Assembly (NCBI RefSeq): GCF_964275005.1
Contig: NC_092701.1
Coordinates: 31,497,919 to 31,561,918, forward strand
Source of the DNA: Diadema setosum
Lineage: Eukaryota; Echinodermata; Echinoidea; Diadematoida; Diadematidae
Direction: 5' to 3'
DNA: 64,000 bases
The position numbers and the translations under genes are program-made. Below are positions 1-11,642 of the stretch, in pieces. The first letter of the stretch is position 1. The number at the start of each line of letters is the position of its first letter. The notes beneath the pieces are model-generated. The model was given only the letters and a program-made list of their open reading frames with translations. It searched no databases and was not told the DNA's origin.

Positions 1-284
1 CCAGTTATACCGACCAAACATCACAGCGTATCCCAACAGAGCATCGGCATCCTCCATTCACGTTTCTTGGCAACCAAACCGCAATAGCAGCATGGATGGC
101 ACTGGCAGAGTAGAATACTGCCGGGATAATACGTCAGAGGAGGACTGCAACACCACCACCAGTGCGTCAGGTGCAAATACCACCTTGACCGGACTCCAGT
201 CGTTCACCTGGTATCGACTGACTCTTAACTTTACAAACTGCTCTGGGACTTTCAGTACTCAACCCGTGCTGGCATCGACAGCTC
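1..284 (+). CDS. Gene A exon: FN3 domain
   Basis: The window opens one base inside this exon, judged from the paralogous exon at 38698. It encodes a fibronectin type III domain with a W in the B strand (VSWQPN) and a TWYRLTLNF strand near the end. N-glycosylation sequons are frequent (NIT, NTS, NTT, NFT, NCS). The donor is GTAAGA after 284, phase 1. Confidence 0.85.
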
Positions 285-3125
285 GTAAGAAACACTCTCT
301 TCCTTTGATTACTACACACGAACAACATGTATCGTAAAACGATAGCAAATATTATTCTATCCTTCATGCTTCAATCAACGTGTTTTCATGATTATATATA
401 TATATATATATACATATGTGTGTGTGTGTGTGTGTGTCTGTGTATGCATTGTAAGCATTTCAGGGAGATAGATATGCTTATCCATTAGCTTAACTTTGAT
501 AATATATTATGTTTAACATTACTTGATTTCTGTACTATAATTATCATGATTGAAGTATCCTTTTGAAAACAAATGTTAAATATTCAACAATTGATAGAAA
601 CTTTAAAAAAAAAATTGTCTACATCCTACAAAACACCAACATTTCTACAGTGTTCATTTATAAGGGATGACTGTGCAAAGTTGATGGAATCGTAAATGCC
701 TATACTGGATTGAAATCAAGAGATTATGAAACAGAGGCGTGAAGATATGTGGTATATGAGTTTTCTTCAGTTTGTCTGCCCTCTGCTGGATGTATTGTTA
801 CTAAAAGACTAGTGATATCACATTGTTCAGACTGTACCAAGGTATATTGAGAGACAATGACGTCATTGCCAGGTCCAATTTGCATGTTTGATTGAGAGCG
901 ACATTACTGTATCATGTCTGATATGCACAGCAGGGGATTGAATTAATTCTATTTGTTCGGATTTTTTTCCTCCATCTTTTTCATCACCATAATAATGATC
1001 AAGCCCTGTCACCCTTCGAATATGGTAAGTGTTCTGTTACCCATACATTGGACATGTATTCTTTTATAATAATACATATCCACTTCCCCTAGAAAATATT
1101 GTTTTAATGTAATTTCTACTTTTGCAATTTATATACATACATACATCCAAACATAAATACATGTTATGATATCTATATCCATATATACTGTATATGTATG
1201 TATGTATGTACAGTTGTATATACATATTTATATATACACATTTAGTGCGATGAAGGGCATTTACCATATACAGACGCAGCATTGTTACTTCATATAATAG
1301 CTATAATGAGAAGTCGGAAGAAGCGGTGGGCGGAGCTATAGATTTCAACAGGTTTTATGCATAGCTTTCGATCGCTACGGACGGAGCGAACGCTAGGCAT
1401 AAAACCTGTTGAAATCTTGATATAGCTACGCCTACCGCTCCTTCTGTCTTCTCATTATATTATACATGATAGAAAGAGAGAGTAAGAAAGAGATGATTAA
1501 CTGATATATGATATTATCATCACTGTGCATGATGCAAATGTAAACGAAATATAATATCCTTACCCATTGAACCAACTTCCTATGTACATAATTATGAACA
1601 GAGCACCAGTGCTTTCATGGTATGGTGGAATTTCCCTCTTACATATAATTATGCAAGAGAACGGTGCAATAGTTCCTGATTGTGTCTTTCTCTGGTATAG
1701 GGTCTGGTCTGTTACACTGGCTTCCAGACAAGCGTTTTGAATCACTCTTTTCTCTTTTTTCTTTTCCTTTTTATTTTTCTCACCAACTCTTTAAAACCCC
1801 CTTTTTTTTGGTCTTTTTACCATAACTGTTATTTTCTATTTCAAGTGTGTCATAATAGGGGGTTTTTCTTATTACTTTTATGTCGAATGTTTGTGTTTGT
1901 TTCACTTGCAGAATATTTTAAAACTATCTTAATTGTTAAATTCATTACCGATTTCTTTCATTGGCAACGCATTTTGAGAGATTAAGTTCCTATTTTCTCC
2001 CATCAGATTCAAAAATATTGTTTTCATTTTTTTCTCATTTCATTCTGATTTTATGAATTTAACTAGTTTCATCATTCCAATGTAAGTGTCACGCAGTTAA
2101 AGGTGCCAATGCGATGATGACAAATCATAATTTCTCCAACAAAAATCCCCTACATAGGCTTGGTAGGCAGAATGTTATGCTTGAATTATTATTGCATTTC
2201 GTATGGGCTTATCTAATGCAAAGTAATATCATAATCTTTCCGTCACTGGTCATACCTCTATGCTTTATTAATGTGATTGGCTCACAACGGGTAGTCTGAA
2301 AAGATACTTAATCAGACTATCGTCAACAGTTGCACAATACATCGACACACAAACATGAAGCACCCTAGTTTCTTTTTCTTTGGCTTTGTCATTCTATTTT
2401 ACGTTCGGTTTGCAATTAACAATCGGCATTATTATTATCTTTAAATACACTTCATTGACCACTTGAGACGAAAGCAAGTTAGATAATGAGAAGCAGAGGA
2501 CATACCAGTATAATGAGAAGGAGAGGACATATCAGTTTCGTCTCTGTTGTATGGAATCAGAACTAAATTCTTAAATGCACTATGCGTGACGTGAGTAATC
2601 AATCTGATTAAATACTGCATCAAGATAGTTGACAAAGCATTGCACACATTGATTGAAACGGTACATCAATCAAATACACATATTTAAAAAAAAAACAGAG
2701 AAAGTAATGAGAATATGTATCAGTTCAGTTTCAGTTTAGTTTATTTTTCACCAAGCATTAAAACCATGCAGAACATACAACAAAACAGAAAGATACACAT
2801 GAAGTTCATAAATCATACAACATCCGATGTGGTGGTATGAACTCAAACAAAGACAATGCCATTAGTGGGGGAAGCAGCAAGAAAGGAAAAAGCCCTAGTG
2901 AGTAGCTGACCCATGTGCTGTAACATACAAACCACTGACAATTCAAAAAAAAAGCCAATTAATTTGGCAAAACAGGAAAAGTCAAAACAATACAAACATT
3001 TCAAAAAAACTAGGTATGAACGATAACACCACGAAAAAAAAAAATTACCCCTTGAATTACACAGCTATGTGTATAATCTTTTAAGAGAATTTTTTGTGGA
3101 TGATGACGCTTTGAATTCTCTTGGG

Positions 3126-3160
<35 letters not shown>

Positions 3161-6100
3161 TTAATAATAATAATAATAATGATAATAATAATAACAATAA
3201 TAATAACAATAAACCATATTTGTATAGCGCATATCACAAAATAGATTAATGTCTCTATGCACATTGAAAGAAGGAATTAATAGAAATTAGGAAAATAGAC
3301 ACGAAAGAGAGAGAGGAGGCAAAACAAGATGAAAAGTGACAGAGCTTTGATATAGCTACGCCTACCGCTCCTTCTGTCTTCTCATGATATATATATATAC
3401 ATGATAGAAAGAGAGAGTAAGAGAGAGATGATTAACTGATATATAATATCATCACTGTTCATGATGCAAATGTAAACGAAATATAATATCCTTACCCATT
3501 GAACCAACTTCCTATGTACATAATTATGAACAGAGCACCAGTGCTTTCATGGTATGGTGGAGTTTCCCTCTTACATATAATTATGCAAGAGAACGGTGCA
3601 ATAGTTCCTGATTGTGTCTTTATCTGGTATAGGGTCTGGTCTGTTACACTGGCTTCCAGACAAGCGTTTTGAATCACTCATTTCTCTTTCTTCTTTTTTT
3701 TTGTTCCTTTTTATTTTTCTCACCAAGTCTTGAAAACCACTTTTTTGTCTTTTTACCATAACTGTTATTTTTCATTTCAAGTTTGTCATGATAGGTTTTT
3801 TTTTCTTATTTCTTTTATGTCGAATGTTTGTGTTTGTTTCAATTGCAGAATATTCTGAAACTATCTTAATTGTTAAATTCATTACCGATTTCTTTCATTG
3901 GCAACGCATTTTGAGAGATTAAGTTCCTTTTTTCTCCCCTCAGATTCAAAAATATTGTCTAAATTTTCTGTCTCATTTCATTCTGATTTTATGAATTTAA
4001 CTAGTTTCATCATTCTTTCTCCAATGTAAGTGTCACGCAGTTAAAGGTGCCAATGCGATGATGACAAATGATGATTTCTCCAACAAATTCCCCTATATAG
4101 GCTTGGTGGGTAGAATGTTATGCTTGAATTAATATTGCATTTTGTATATGCTTATCTACTGCAAAGTAATTTCATAATCTTTCCGTCACTGGTCATACCT
4201 CTATGCTCTATTAATGTGACTGGTTCACAACGGGTAGTCTGAAAAGATACTTAATCAGACTATCGTTTACAGTTGCACAATACATCGACACAAAAACATG
4301 AAGCACCCTAGTTTCTTTTTCTTTGGCTTGTGTCATTCTATATTACGTTCGGTATGCAATTAATAATCGACATTATATCTTTAAATACATTTTATTGACC
4401 ACTTGAGACGAACGCAAGTTAGATAATGAGAAGCAGAAGACATACCAGTATACTGGGAAGCAGAGGACATATCAGTTTCGTCTCTGTTGTATGGAATCAG
4501 AACTAAATTCTTAAATGCACTATGCGTGACGTGAGTAATCAATTTGATTAAATAATGCATCGTGATAGTTGACAAAGCATTGCACTAACTTATGTACACA
4601 TTGATTGAAAAGGTACATCAAAGGTAGGCCTACATCAAACATACATAATCTATTCGCGGGCACACAAATACACAAAGAGAGATGTTAAAACTGAAATCTG
4701 CTTAAAAAGCAAAGAAAGCAATGAGAATATACATCAGTTCAGGTTCAGTTTAGTTTATTTTACACCAAGCATTAAAAACATACAGAACATATACAGCAAA
4801 ACAAGAAGGTACACGATCATGAAGTTCATAAATCATACAAGATCCAATGTTACGGTATGAACAAAGACAATGCCATTAATGGAAGAAGCGGCAATAAAGG
4901 GAAAAGCCCTAGTGAGTAGCTGACCCATGTGCTGTAACATACAAACCATTAAAAAAATTAGTTAAGTTAAAAAAACAGGAAAAGTCAAAATAATACAAAC
5001 ATTACAAAACAAAATACGTAGGTATGAACGATAAACAACACGAAAAACAAAAACACAAAATACCCCATTAGTTAATTATGTGTGTATGTATGTATGTATT
5101 CTTTCCAATGATTTTTTTTTTTTTTCATGGATGATGACGCTTTAATTTCTCTCGGGATAAGATACCATGTATAAGGATCGTGATATATAACTGAATTCTA
5201 AAAAAAAAAAATTAAAAAAAAAATATGATTTTAATATCAATATAGTCATTAATGTACAATTATACATTTTGTATAAACATAGTCTATTATATGATTACTA
5301 GTATTTTTAATATAGTAGCTTCAAAAATATTCCTTGTTATGCAATGACTATACAGCATCATTTAAAAGATTCTATCTTCCTGTATTTGATGATGACCCTA
5401 TTTTAAAAGAAATAGAAACTGACGTTTTTCTCAACCTTCGAGTACAAAAGATGCTGAATCACCTTACACTTTTGGTAATATCAATGATAATTGTCTTTCT
5501 TTAAGGCATCAGATTCGAGTACGACTTCCAGAATGAGACGTTGAGAGTATTAAAATCTTTGGAGAACCTCGCCGTGCCCAACGAGATCTGCTTCAAGCCT
5601 TCCGAGACCATAGATCTCATGGACTGTTCAAGACCTAAGGAGGAGCAATGCGTTCCGGCTGGCTCCACTCTGCACAAAGTGGTTCCCCCGAAGAGTGGGT
5701 TTGTAGGTGTCGTTAGCTACGGTCGGGAAACTTGCAGCGTCCCGTCTTTCGTACGAGGTGAAGATTACTAAGTTCCGTTGTTCTGCACTTTAGCGGCAAT
5801 ATAATACTGATCTCACACCATAGATAACATGGACCATCTTGTGATGAGCCCCAGCACTCGACCGTTTAAACAAAATGGAGCAAAATAATGGGGGTTGGCA
5901 GAAAATAGAAATAGTTGGCTCTGGGTCGATGATAACTTGATGACTCTATAAGGAATTTGCTTCTTAATGCCACTAGTTAGTTCTTGATATCATTTCTGCA
6001 AAGTACGCATTGTTTGTTTTTATACCTTTTTACATTCATTCGCTCACAAATTCAGTTTTATTCCTTATAATGAACAAACGCCTTTCCTTTTCTGCATTTT

Positions 6101-7518
6101 TCTTTGTATTTTCTATCGTCTCTAGTTCGATGGAAACAAACAAATTGAATTGAAACAGCATCAACCCACTGGCGAATGTTGCCATTATGATGTTTCAGTT
6201 AAATTTCCTTCTTCTTAACTGAGGAATCAGGAAATAAGCGCTGGTCTTTACGAAGAAATCTATACGCTTGTATCAATCAAGTGTGTGGATATCATTCACT
6301 AATTACATGAAGGCCATCTATAGTTGCGAATATGAAACTGAATCGTTTTCTCTACTGAATATAATTATTATCTTTTGTTAGATTTATGAATGGCTGAACA
6401 GGTGATTTCATAACCTTTCAATTCCCAAGAGCCTTTATATATATTTTTTTTTCAATAGCGTTTAAAGATTTTCTTACATGCTTCTTTCCCTAATATTGTT
6501 TGTCTGTAGAACTGCATACTGTAGGATTACATTGTGAGGAAACCATCGTGTTACATGATACTGTTACGTGTATTATGAGTGTGTTTCTTCTGAAACCGTA
6601 TCGAACGTGCCTGATAGTGTATAAAGTTCAATATATCGTCACCGCAATGACTATGAACTTTAGTTCCTTGATTCCTAAAGGCCGTCGGATGACTGCGCGC
6701 TGTCGAAATTGCTGATACCCAACAGTCATAACCAGCTTTAGCGATTCTTCATACCTTTTGTTGTCCAGAGTTTTCTGTTGAAGGATTCTTGTGTACAACT
6801 GCTCTGGTTCGTTTTGTAGATAAATTGCGCTTATCGTATTCACAATGATTCAAGATGTCATGAGCATGGTGACACTCATACGCCTATCAGCTACTCAACA
6901 ACCTCATCAATTTCGCACAATATTCTTTGTAGTCTAATATTTAGCATCTTGCTGTTTACATCTATCACTATACACGTGTATGTTCCAAAAGTTGATTTGC
7001 ATACACTCATATCGGTGCTATTCATCTACGACATTACTCCATATTTCAAACGTTTCGTTACATGACAATCAATACATGTATATTGCTGATAATGATGATT
7101 CTCTTATTGTCAAAGAGCTTAGAGTTCAAATTATCTTTACAACTGTATGTGATGAATACTTTAACGTACGATTTATGAAGGCAATGATTATAGAAAATAA
7201 AAGTTTATATCTTTGACAGCTGAGGATCGAAACTCTTCAGCCCGACACGTTTTCCTATTGACGGTGACGAGTGCGACAATGGGAGGAACTGTTGTGATTC
7301 TCGTTTTGGTGTTTGGTGTCATGATGGCAGCCAGGTTGTGCAGTAGAAAGAAAGGTATGCGATGTGAGTAAAAGGTAATGATTACATTACCTATTCATGT
7401 TCTCATCCCATCAGTTTCTTACCAACGTCTTGTCCCCACCGTTGTCCTTAATATGTTAATGTTCCTAAAAAATAATTCCGCAGTCCCTTTCTCCATTTCT
7501 CCATCTCCCCCCTCTCTC

Positions 7519-7608
<90 letters not shown>

Positions 7609-7617
7609 GATTATATA

Positions 7618-7683
<66 letters not shown>

Positions 7684-9899
7684 ACCCCGAGTTACTGTAA
7701 TTCTCTGGTATGTACACGTATTTATCTCCTCAGTCTCTCTGTCTTTGTCTTCATATTTTTCCTAACTGTCATACTCGATCTCCTTTTATTGTCTATTTCA
7801 GTTTCATTATTTCAATGTTTCTCCACTCGCCACTTGCTCAAATTAATTCGTTATGACAAATCAGCAGCTATCACCTCAAAATATAAATGTTTGTACATGA
7901 AGAGTAAATTTAAAAGAACTATACCTAATTACGTGTATACACAAACGTACATTCTACCGTATATACCACCTTAAAGGTCCTGTCAAATGTACATTCTACC
8001 GTATATACCACCTTAAAGGTCCTGTTTACCTTTGGGAGCAGTGATTTTAAAAATATTCAAGATATCACTTTTGATGCATGTGTGCAGGTCAGTTGCATCA
8101 CAAAACATCCTACCATAATTCTAAATTTTTTGCAATAAAGCGTAAAATATAAGGAGATATCACTTTTTTTTCATTAAACCTTAACTGTAGACGGTTTAGT
8201 CTGGAAACATTTTTATTATAAATACTGTTCACATTTTGTATAATTAACAATACTTAACATCGATTATACTGGTTCAGATTTTTACATTGGTTGTTTCTTT
8301 ACCTAACTCACAGTTTATAACTATTTTGAAGCACTAATGCTGGGCTTTTGTTTCATCTGCAAGTGGTAAATTATGCCTTTAAGGAACAAGTATAGAGAAG
8401 ACGGTTATTGTCCATTTTTGACTTAACGTTCTGTCTGTTCGATCATATACCAACTACTTTGATGTGTCTTCGTCTAGGAAATACAAAAATCAGCAGAAGA
8501 ATTTGGAACAAAATAATCTTACCAGTTGTTAGGACCCGTTTTCCTGCATTTATAATTGTTATTTATTTCTTAACATTACTCTTTTTTATCATCGCTATCC
8601 CATCCAGTACTTGTTGGCATAAGTTGTCGTAATACACAATGCTAAAGAGAGGCTTAAAATTATTGTTCTCTTTTACTTATTGGTCTTTTTTCCCGCAAAC
8701 AGGTGCTAAACAGGATGAAACCTCTGCAACTTACCAAAGAGCTGATGGCCCGGATCAACGTGGCGACGCAAGGACGGTAAGTAACAAGGCTGGGGTACGC
8801 GGAACATGTAGAGAAACATGGAACACTTAGCCACCTACAGCGGAAATTCCTTGCAATGAAATCTATTCTGCTTTGTTACACTTATTTTTCTACCTCTGTC
8901 TGCCTTTCTTTCTCTCTCTCTCTCCCTCTCCCATGCTAATATCAATCTAAAGTAACCTAAACTTCGTAAACAATTTAAAATGGAAAGAAAATAACACGAT
9001 TTGCTAGGCCTGCATCAACACTGCAGTTAAATTCATTGTTTGTTGAGTCAGCTACTTACGTATTTTGCAGAGCTTGCAATCACTCAGTGATGTCAATGCC
9101 TGAAGAAAAGTGGACTGAATTATTACCATCAGTATTGATACACCATGACTACCACCATCACCATCATTTTCTTAATCCTTATCACTGATGTAAGGTTGAC
9201 GAGGATGGTTTGATATACGTCTCAGTATCACACGAAGAAACTCGCTCTAACCAGCAAGCCACGCCCATCCAAACTGAAGATCAAACCGTCTACTCCTCAG
9301 TCAGAACTGAAGGCAATAGAATCCGCGTGAGTAGAAAGTGCCAGTCACCTGATCAGGGCCCCGTTTCATAAAAAAAAAGTTGATAGTAACTCTTGCTGGG
9401 TGCTATGGCAATTGTCATGGTAACGACAAGAATCCAGTTTCCTGATTGGCTGTTGCTATGGGAAGTTGTCATTCCGGCAAGAGTTGCCCTCCTAACATCT
9501 TTTTATGAAATGGGGCACAGGTTACAACTTTTTTCGTCAGCCTATTTGAGGATATCGCTCTTTAAAAGTGCAATTCCAGCCCCATTTTCATGTTTTGACC
9601 GATATTAAAAAAAAACGGTAAAATCAGATTATCAAAATCGTAGAAGTTTTATCTAAATTGGATAAAAACTTTCTACCGTCATATTATTATCGCCCCCCCC
9701 CCAAAAAAGAAATCAAATCAAATCAAATTTCAAATGATTTGCTGAGATGTTCCTTTTTCTCTAAAGGTGGACATACCTTTATGATTATCATTTTTTTTTC
9801 TCGTCACTGAGTTAAGTGATACCTTATTTTCTTTTTCTTTTAGTTCATGCGGCGATTTTCTTTGACTTGCGTTATAAAAGTAGATGTATATAAGTATGT

Positions 9900-9936
<37 letters not shown>

Positions 9937-10523
9937 TTTTTCCCCCCTTAATGAAGTACACCATAATTGGGAAAACGCAATGTTTTTATATGCTTCAATG
10001 AAGGTGTGTTTTGTGCTTTTAAGAAGACATTCTCAAAGAGCTCTTACGAAGACCTCAAATTTATTAACCTATACGCAATATTTCCAACAAGAAACACACA
10101 CACACACACACACACACACAAATAGGTCCAATCTCTGTAAAACGGAGTCCTACTTTGTTTTGAGCATTTATTGAGTAAAATTCTGCTGGGTCTGTTTTAT
10201 ACATTTTGTCCCTTGAACAATGGCGTGATTTTTTTTTTCTATATAAAAATGTGAAGATATAAATCCTGTTTATGCGTATGTAATAACTGACTTTACAGGT
10301 CGATGAGAACAATTCGGTCTACTTCAGTGTGGCACATTCACATCGCCCGGACTCGTCCGACGTCCACGAACTCGACGCCCAACCGGAAGAGACAACGATC
10401 TACTCCAACGTCAACGGCAAGAAGACTCCGATGTCGGCCATGGAGGCTCATGAGGACGATGTGCGTAAAACCGATGTCGTCGCCGAACTCTATGCCACCC
10501 CTTTCAAGGAAAACAAAGCCTAG
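1..10523 (+). CDS. Receptor gene A, 5'-partial: FN3, membrane-proximal, TM and ITIM/ITSM tail
   Basis: Predicted type I membrane receptor whose first exons lie left of the window. Visible exons are 1-284, 5506-5757, 7220-7354, 8703-8776, 9195-9326 and 10299-10523; all have GT donors and AG acceptors, and the frame is continuous to TAG. Extracellular introns are phase 1; the last two introns are phase 0. Order: FN3 domain, four-Cys membrane-proximal module, TM helix, cytoplasmic tail. The tail holds LIYVSV and SVYFSV (ITIM form) and TVYSSV and TIYSNV (ITSM form), so an inhibitory or switch signalling role through SH2 phosphatases is inferred from motif knowledge. It is the diverged paralog of gene B, collinear exon for exon. 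Its FN3-to-membrane-proximal intron is about 1.8 kb longer because of an internal duplication. Function is inference; the gene structure is well supported. Confidence 0.85.
390..437. repeat. (TA)n(TG)n microsatellite
   Basis: Simple dinucleotide tract in the gene A intron; the paralogous position in B and C (39098-39140, 58070-58107) carries TG runs. Confidence 0.9.
1304..1457. mobile_element. Palindromic TA-flanked MITE
   Basis: Two arms of about 60 bases are reverse complements, beginning ATAATGAGAAG on the left and ending CTTCTCATTAT on the right, with the inner stem ATTTCAACAGGTTTTATGC and its complement. The outer bases are TA, as for Tc1/mariner-type MITEs. Diverged copies sit at the same place in gene B (about 40213-40389) and gene C (about 59186-59363), so the insertion predates the array. 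No coding capacity. Confidence 0.75.
1417..5160. repeat. Intronic tandem duplication, gene A only
   Basis: About 1417-3128 is repeated at about 3347-5160. Both halves start with the right arm of the MITE (GATATAGCTACGCCTACCGC) and run through the same landmarks, including the ATTGAACCAACTTCCTATGT and GACAAAGCATTGCAC stretches. Genes B and C have one copy (about 40355-42030 and 59329-61000). The two halves differ by scattered substitutions and small indels, so the event is not very recent. It accounts for the longer intron in gene A. Confidence 0.85.
3128..3345. repeat. (AAT)n microsatellite plus retroposon-tail-like sequence
   Basis: An AAT tract (3128-3210) runs into a stretch with TTTGTATAGCGCATATCAC, which resembles the AT-rich 3' tails of CR1/L2-type LINEs and their SINEs. 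It lies between the two halves of the intronic duplication and is absent from B and C. Confidence 0.45.
5506..5757 (+). CDS. Gene A exon: membrane-proximal four-Cys module
   Basis: Phase 1-1 exon of 252 bases (acceptor TTTAAG, donor GTGAAG). The product carries four cysteines (EICF, DCSR, QCVP, ETCS) and a [15 protein letters not shown] stretch. It could be a divergent FN3 domain, but the canonical Trp is absent. I do not recognise a named family. Confidence 0.8.
5758..7219 (+). other. Gene A intron, no features seen
   Basis: AT-rich intron collinear with B 42616-44157. No repeat end, RNA gene or coding exon could be supported. Confidence 0.6.
7220..7354 (+). CDS. Gene A exon: transmembrane segment
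   Basis: Phase 1-1 exon of 135 bases (acceptor TTTGACAG, donor GTATGC). It encodes a short stalk, a hydrophobic helix of about 26 residues rich in Val, Leu and Gly, then a basic stop-transfer end (ARLCSRKKG). This fixes a type I topology with the later exons cytoplasmic. Confidence 0.88.
7515..7677. repeat. (TC)n(TA)n(GA)n(TA)n composite microsatellite
   Basis: A CT run, a TA run and a GA run follow each other, making a nearly perfect inverted repeat that could extrude as a hairpin, then a second long TA run. The same composite lies at the matching intron position of gene B (44464-44653). Confidence 0.9.
7947..8025. repeat. 42-bp tandem duplication spanning a MITE end
   Basis: A 37-base stretch at 7947-7983 recurs at 7989-8025. 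It contains intron sequence followed by TTAAAGGTCCTGT, the first bases of the MITE that follows, so the MITE's outer end exists twice. Confidence 0.85.
8017..8378. mobile_element. MITE with TTAA target duplication
   Basis: Starts AGGTCCTGTTTACC and ends with GGTAAATTATGCCT; the terminal inverted repeat is AGG....TTTACC with mismatches between. TTAA flanks both sides (8013-8016 and 8379-8382), as for piggyBac- or Kolobok-type elements. The matching intron of gene B lacks it, so it inserted after the A/B split. No coding capacity. Confidence 0.75.
8703..8776 (+). CDS. Gene A exon: cytoplasmic exon 1
   Basis: 74-base exon, phase 1 in and phase 0 out (acceptor CAAACAG, donor GTAAGT). It carries one tyrosine, SATYQRAD, that does not fit ITIM or ITSM. 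The exon is strongly conserved with B 45414-45487. Confidence 0.85.
9195..9326 (+). CDS. Gene A exon: cytoplasmic exon 2 with two tyrosine motifs
   Basis: 132-base phase 0-0 exon (acceptor GATGTAAG, donor GTGAGT). It encodes [13 protein letters not shown], with LIYVSV fitting the ITIM pattern, and DQTVYSSV, with TVYSSV fitting the ITSM pattern. A symmetric exon could be skipped without a frame change. Confidence 0.88.
9354..9525. mobile_element. Palindromic MITE starting GGGCCCCGTTTCAT
   Basis: Begins GGGCCCCGTTTCATAAAA and ends with TTTTATGAAATGGGGCAC, an imperfect inverted repeat, with inner halves also partly inverted (CTCTTGCTGG against GGCAAGAG). It sits about 30 bases after cytoplasmic exon 2. 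An orthologous copy lies at 46112-46293 in gene B, so the insertion predates the A/B split. Confidence 0.65.
9907..9934. repeat. (TA)n microsatellite
   Basis: Dinucleotide tract in the last intron of gene A; a short (AC)n tract follows at 10094-10121. Confidence 0.9.
10299..10523 (+). CDS. Gene A last coding exon: two tyrosine motifs and stop
   Basis: 225 bases including TAG, phase 0 in (acceptor CTTTACAG). It encodes VDENNSVYFSVAH, with SVYFSV (ITIM form with Ser at -2), and ETTIYSNV, with TIYSNV (ITSM form and also a YxN Grb2-type SH2 site), then ELYATPF near the C-terminus. Its first half resembles cytoplasmic exon 2, suggesting exon duplication. Confidence 0.88.
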   Translation, partial: VDENNSVYFSVAHSHRPDSSDVHELDAQPEETTIYSNVNGKKTPMSAMEAHEDDVRKTDVVAELYATPFKENKA

Positions 10524-10570
10524 GAGATTTATCAACAGCAGCCGAGTCTTTGATCGTCGGCCTTACTTTA

Positions 10571-11083
10571 CAGTCCGACCTCACTATTCGGACATGTTGG
10601 GACCGGAGCTCATCCGGATAAGGGATCTGGCCGGATGCGGAAGACTCAATGTTTAATACACGCAGCTATATACCCAATGGTAGCTACATGTACATGGATC
10701 GTGTATGAATTTTGAGTGAACATGTCCCGTTCTCGTCAACTGGTCTGCGTTCAGAATTCTCTGATTAATATTTGGTCAATGAACGATCGCCTGTACCGTG
10801 TCCTGATTTAAAAAATAAGTTTTCTGTCCATGTTCCTTCGGTGACTTGGGGTAGTTAATGTCTTAATGGGTGTTATTTAGATGAAAATTAGATGTAAATA
10901 TATGTTAATCATGTTAAGAATAATATGCAATTCATGCGAGTGTGTGTAGGAATTTGTTTGAGTTTGAAATCCCCCTTTTCCCGTAATTATCAGATTGAAA
11001 AAAAAAAAAAAATCACGCCGAGATCGCATCCGGATAATAGAGATATCCGGATAAAGGGAGGCCGAATAAGAGAGGTCGGACTG
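10571..11083. mobile_element. Pogo/Tigger-like MITE in the gene A 3' region
   Basis: Terminal inverted repeats CAGTCCGACCTC and GAGGTCGGACTG are flanked by TA on both sides (10569-10570, 11084-11085). CCGGATAA-type motifs are repeated inside both ends. It starts 48 bases after the stop codon, so it probably supplies 3' UTR. Gene B has the same element at 47307-47818. Non-autonomous. Confidence 0.8.
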
Positions 11084-11642
11084 TAAAGGGATCTATTTTC
11101 CCTGTACTGAGATTGAGCATAAAGTAGTTTTCGCTTGAAAATCTAAGGATTGTGGCTGTTACTTTTTCAAGTGCCACGTCACTAAAGCACTAATTGGTTA
11201 CAAAATACTTTAGGATAGCTTCGGTGGTTTTCTTTTGCCCTTTCTATGGTTACGTGTTGTGAAAATCGTTAGGCCTGTTCACGTTTTGTTTTATTTATTA
11301 CAATCCATAATTAGTAAGTCCAATACCCTCAGCTGCGGAAGACTCTGTAGAGAATTAATTCGAGCTTGTAAGATTTTAATTCATCCACTTGAACACCTTT
11401 CTTAGATGTAAAAGAATGTGAGTAGTCACCTTATCATCGATATGATTGTAAAATACAAATTAAAACATATACGTATAAGTCATTTATGTCTATGTCAAGT
11501 TGGTCAGGTTCTTTCAATGTATAATTCTGCTGCTATACGTGTACAAAGAAGTACAGTTTGAATGTCTCTAGTATACATGATTGTAATTAAGGCGAAATTT
11601 CTTTTGTACACAACCAAAGAAAACTATTTACCTTGCGTGAGC

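Noticed and set aside
1560-1745. Repeated 61-codon minus-strand frame (also 3492-3677)
   Set aside because: Present only because the intron segment is duplicated; not open in genes B and C.
7378-7717. Open frames through the TC/TA/GA microsatellite on both strands
   Set aside because: Translation of simple repeats ([12 protein letters not shown]); no splice or coding support.
10303-10656. 117-codon frame overlapping the last exon of gene A
   Set aside because: Out of frame with the splice-supported tail exon; low-complexity Arg/Thr/Ser product.
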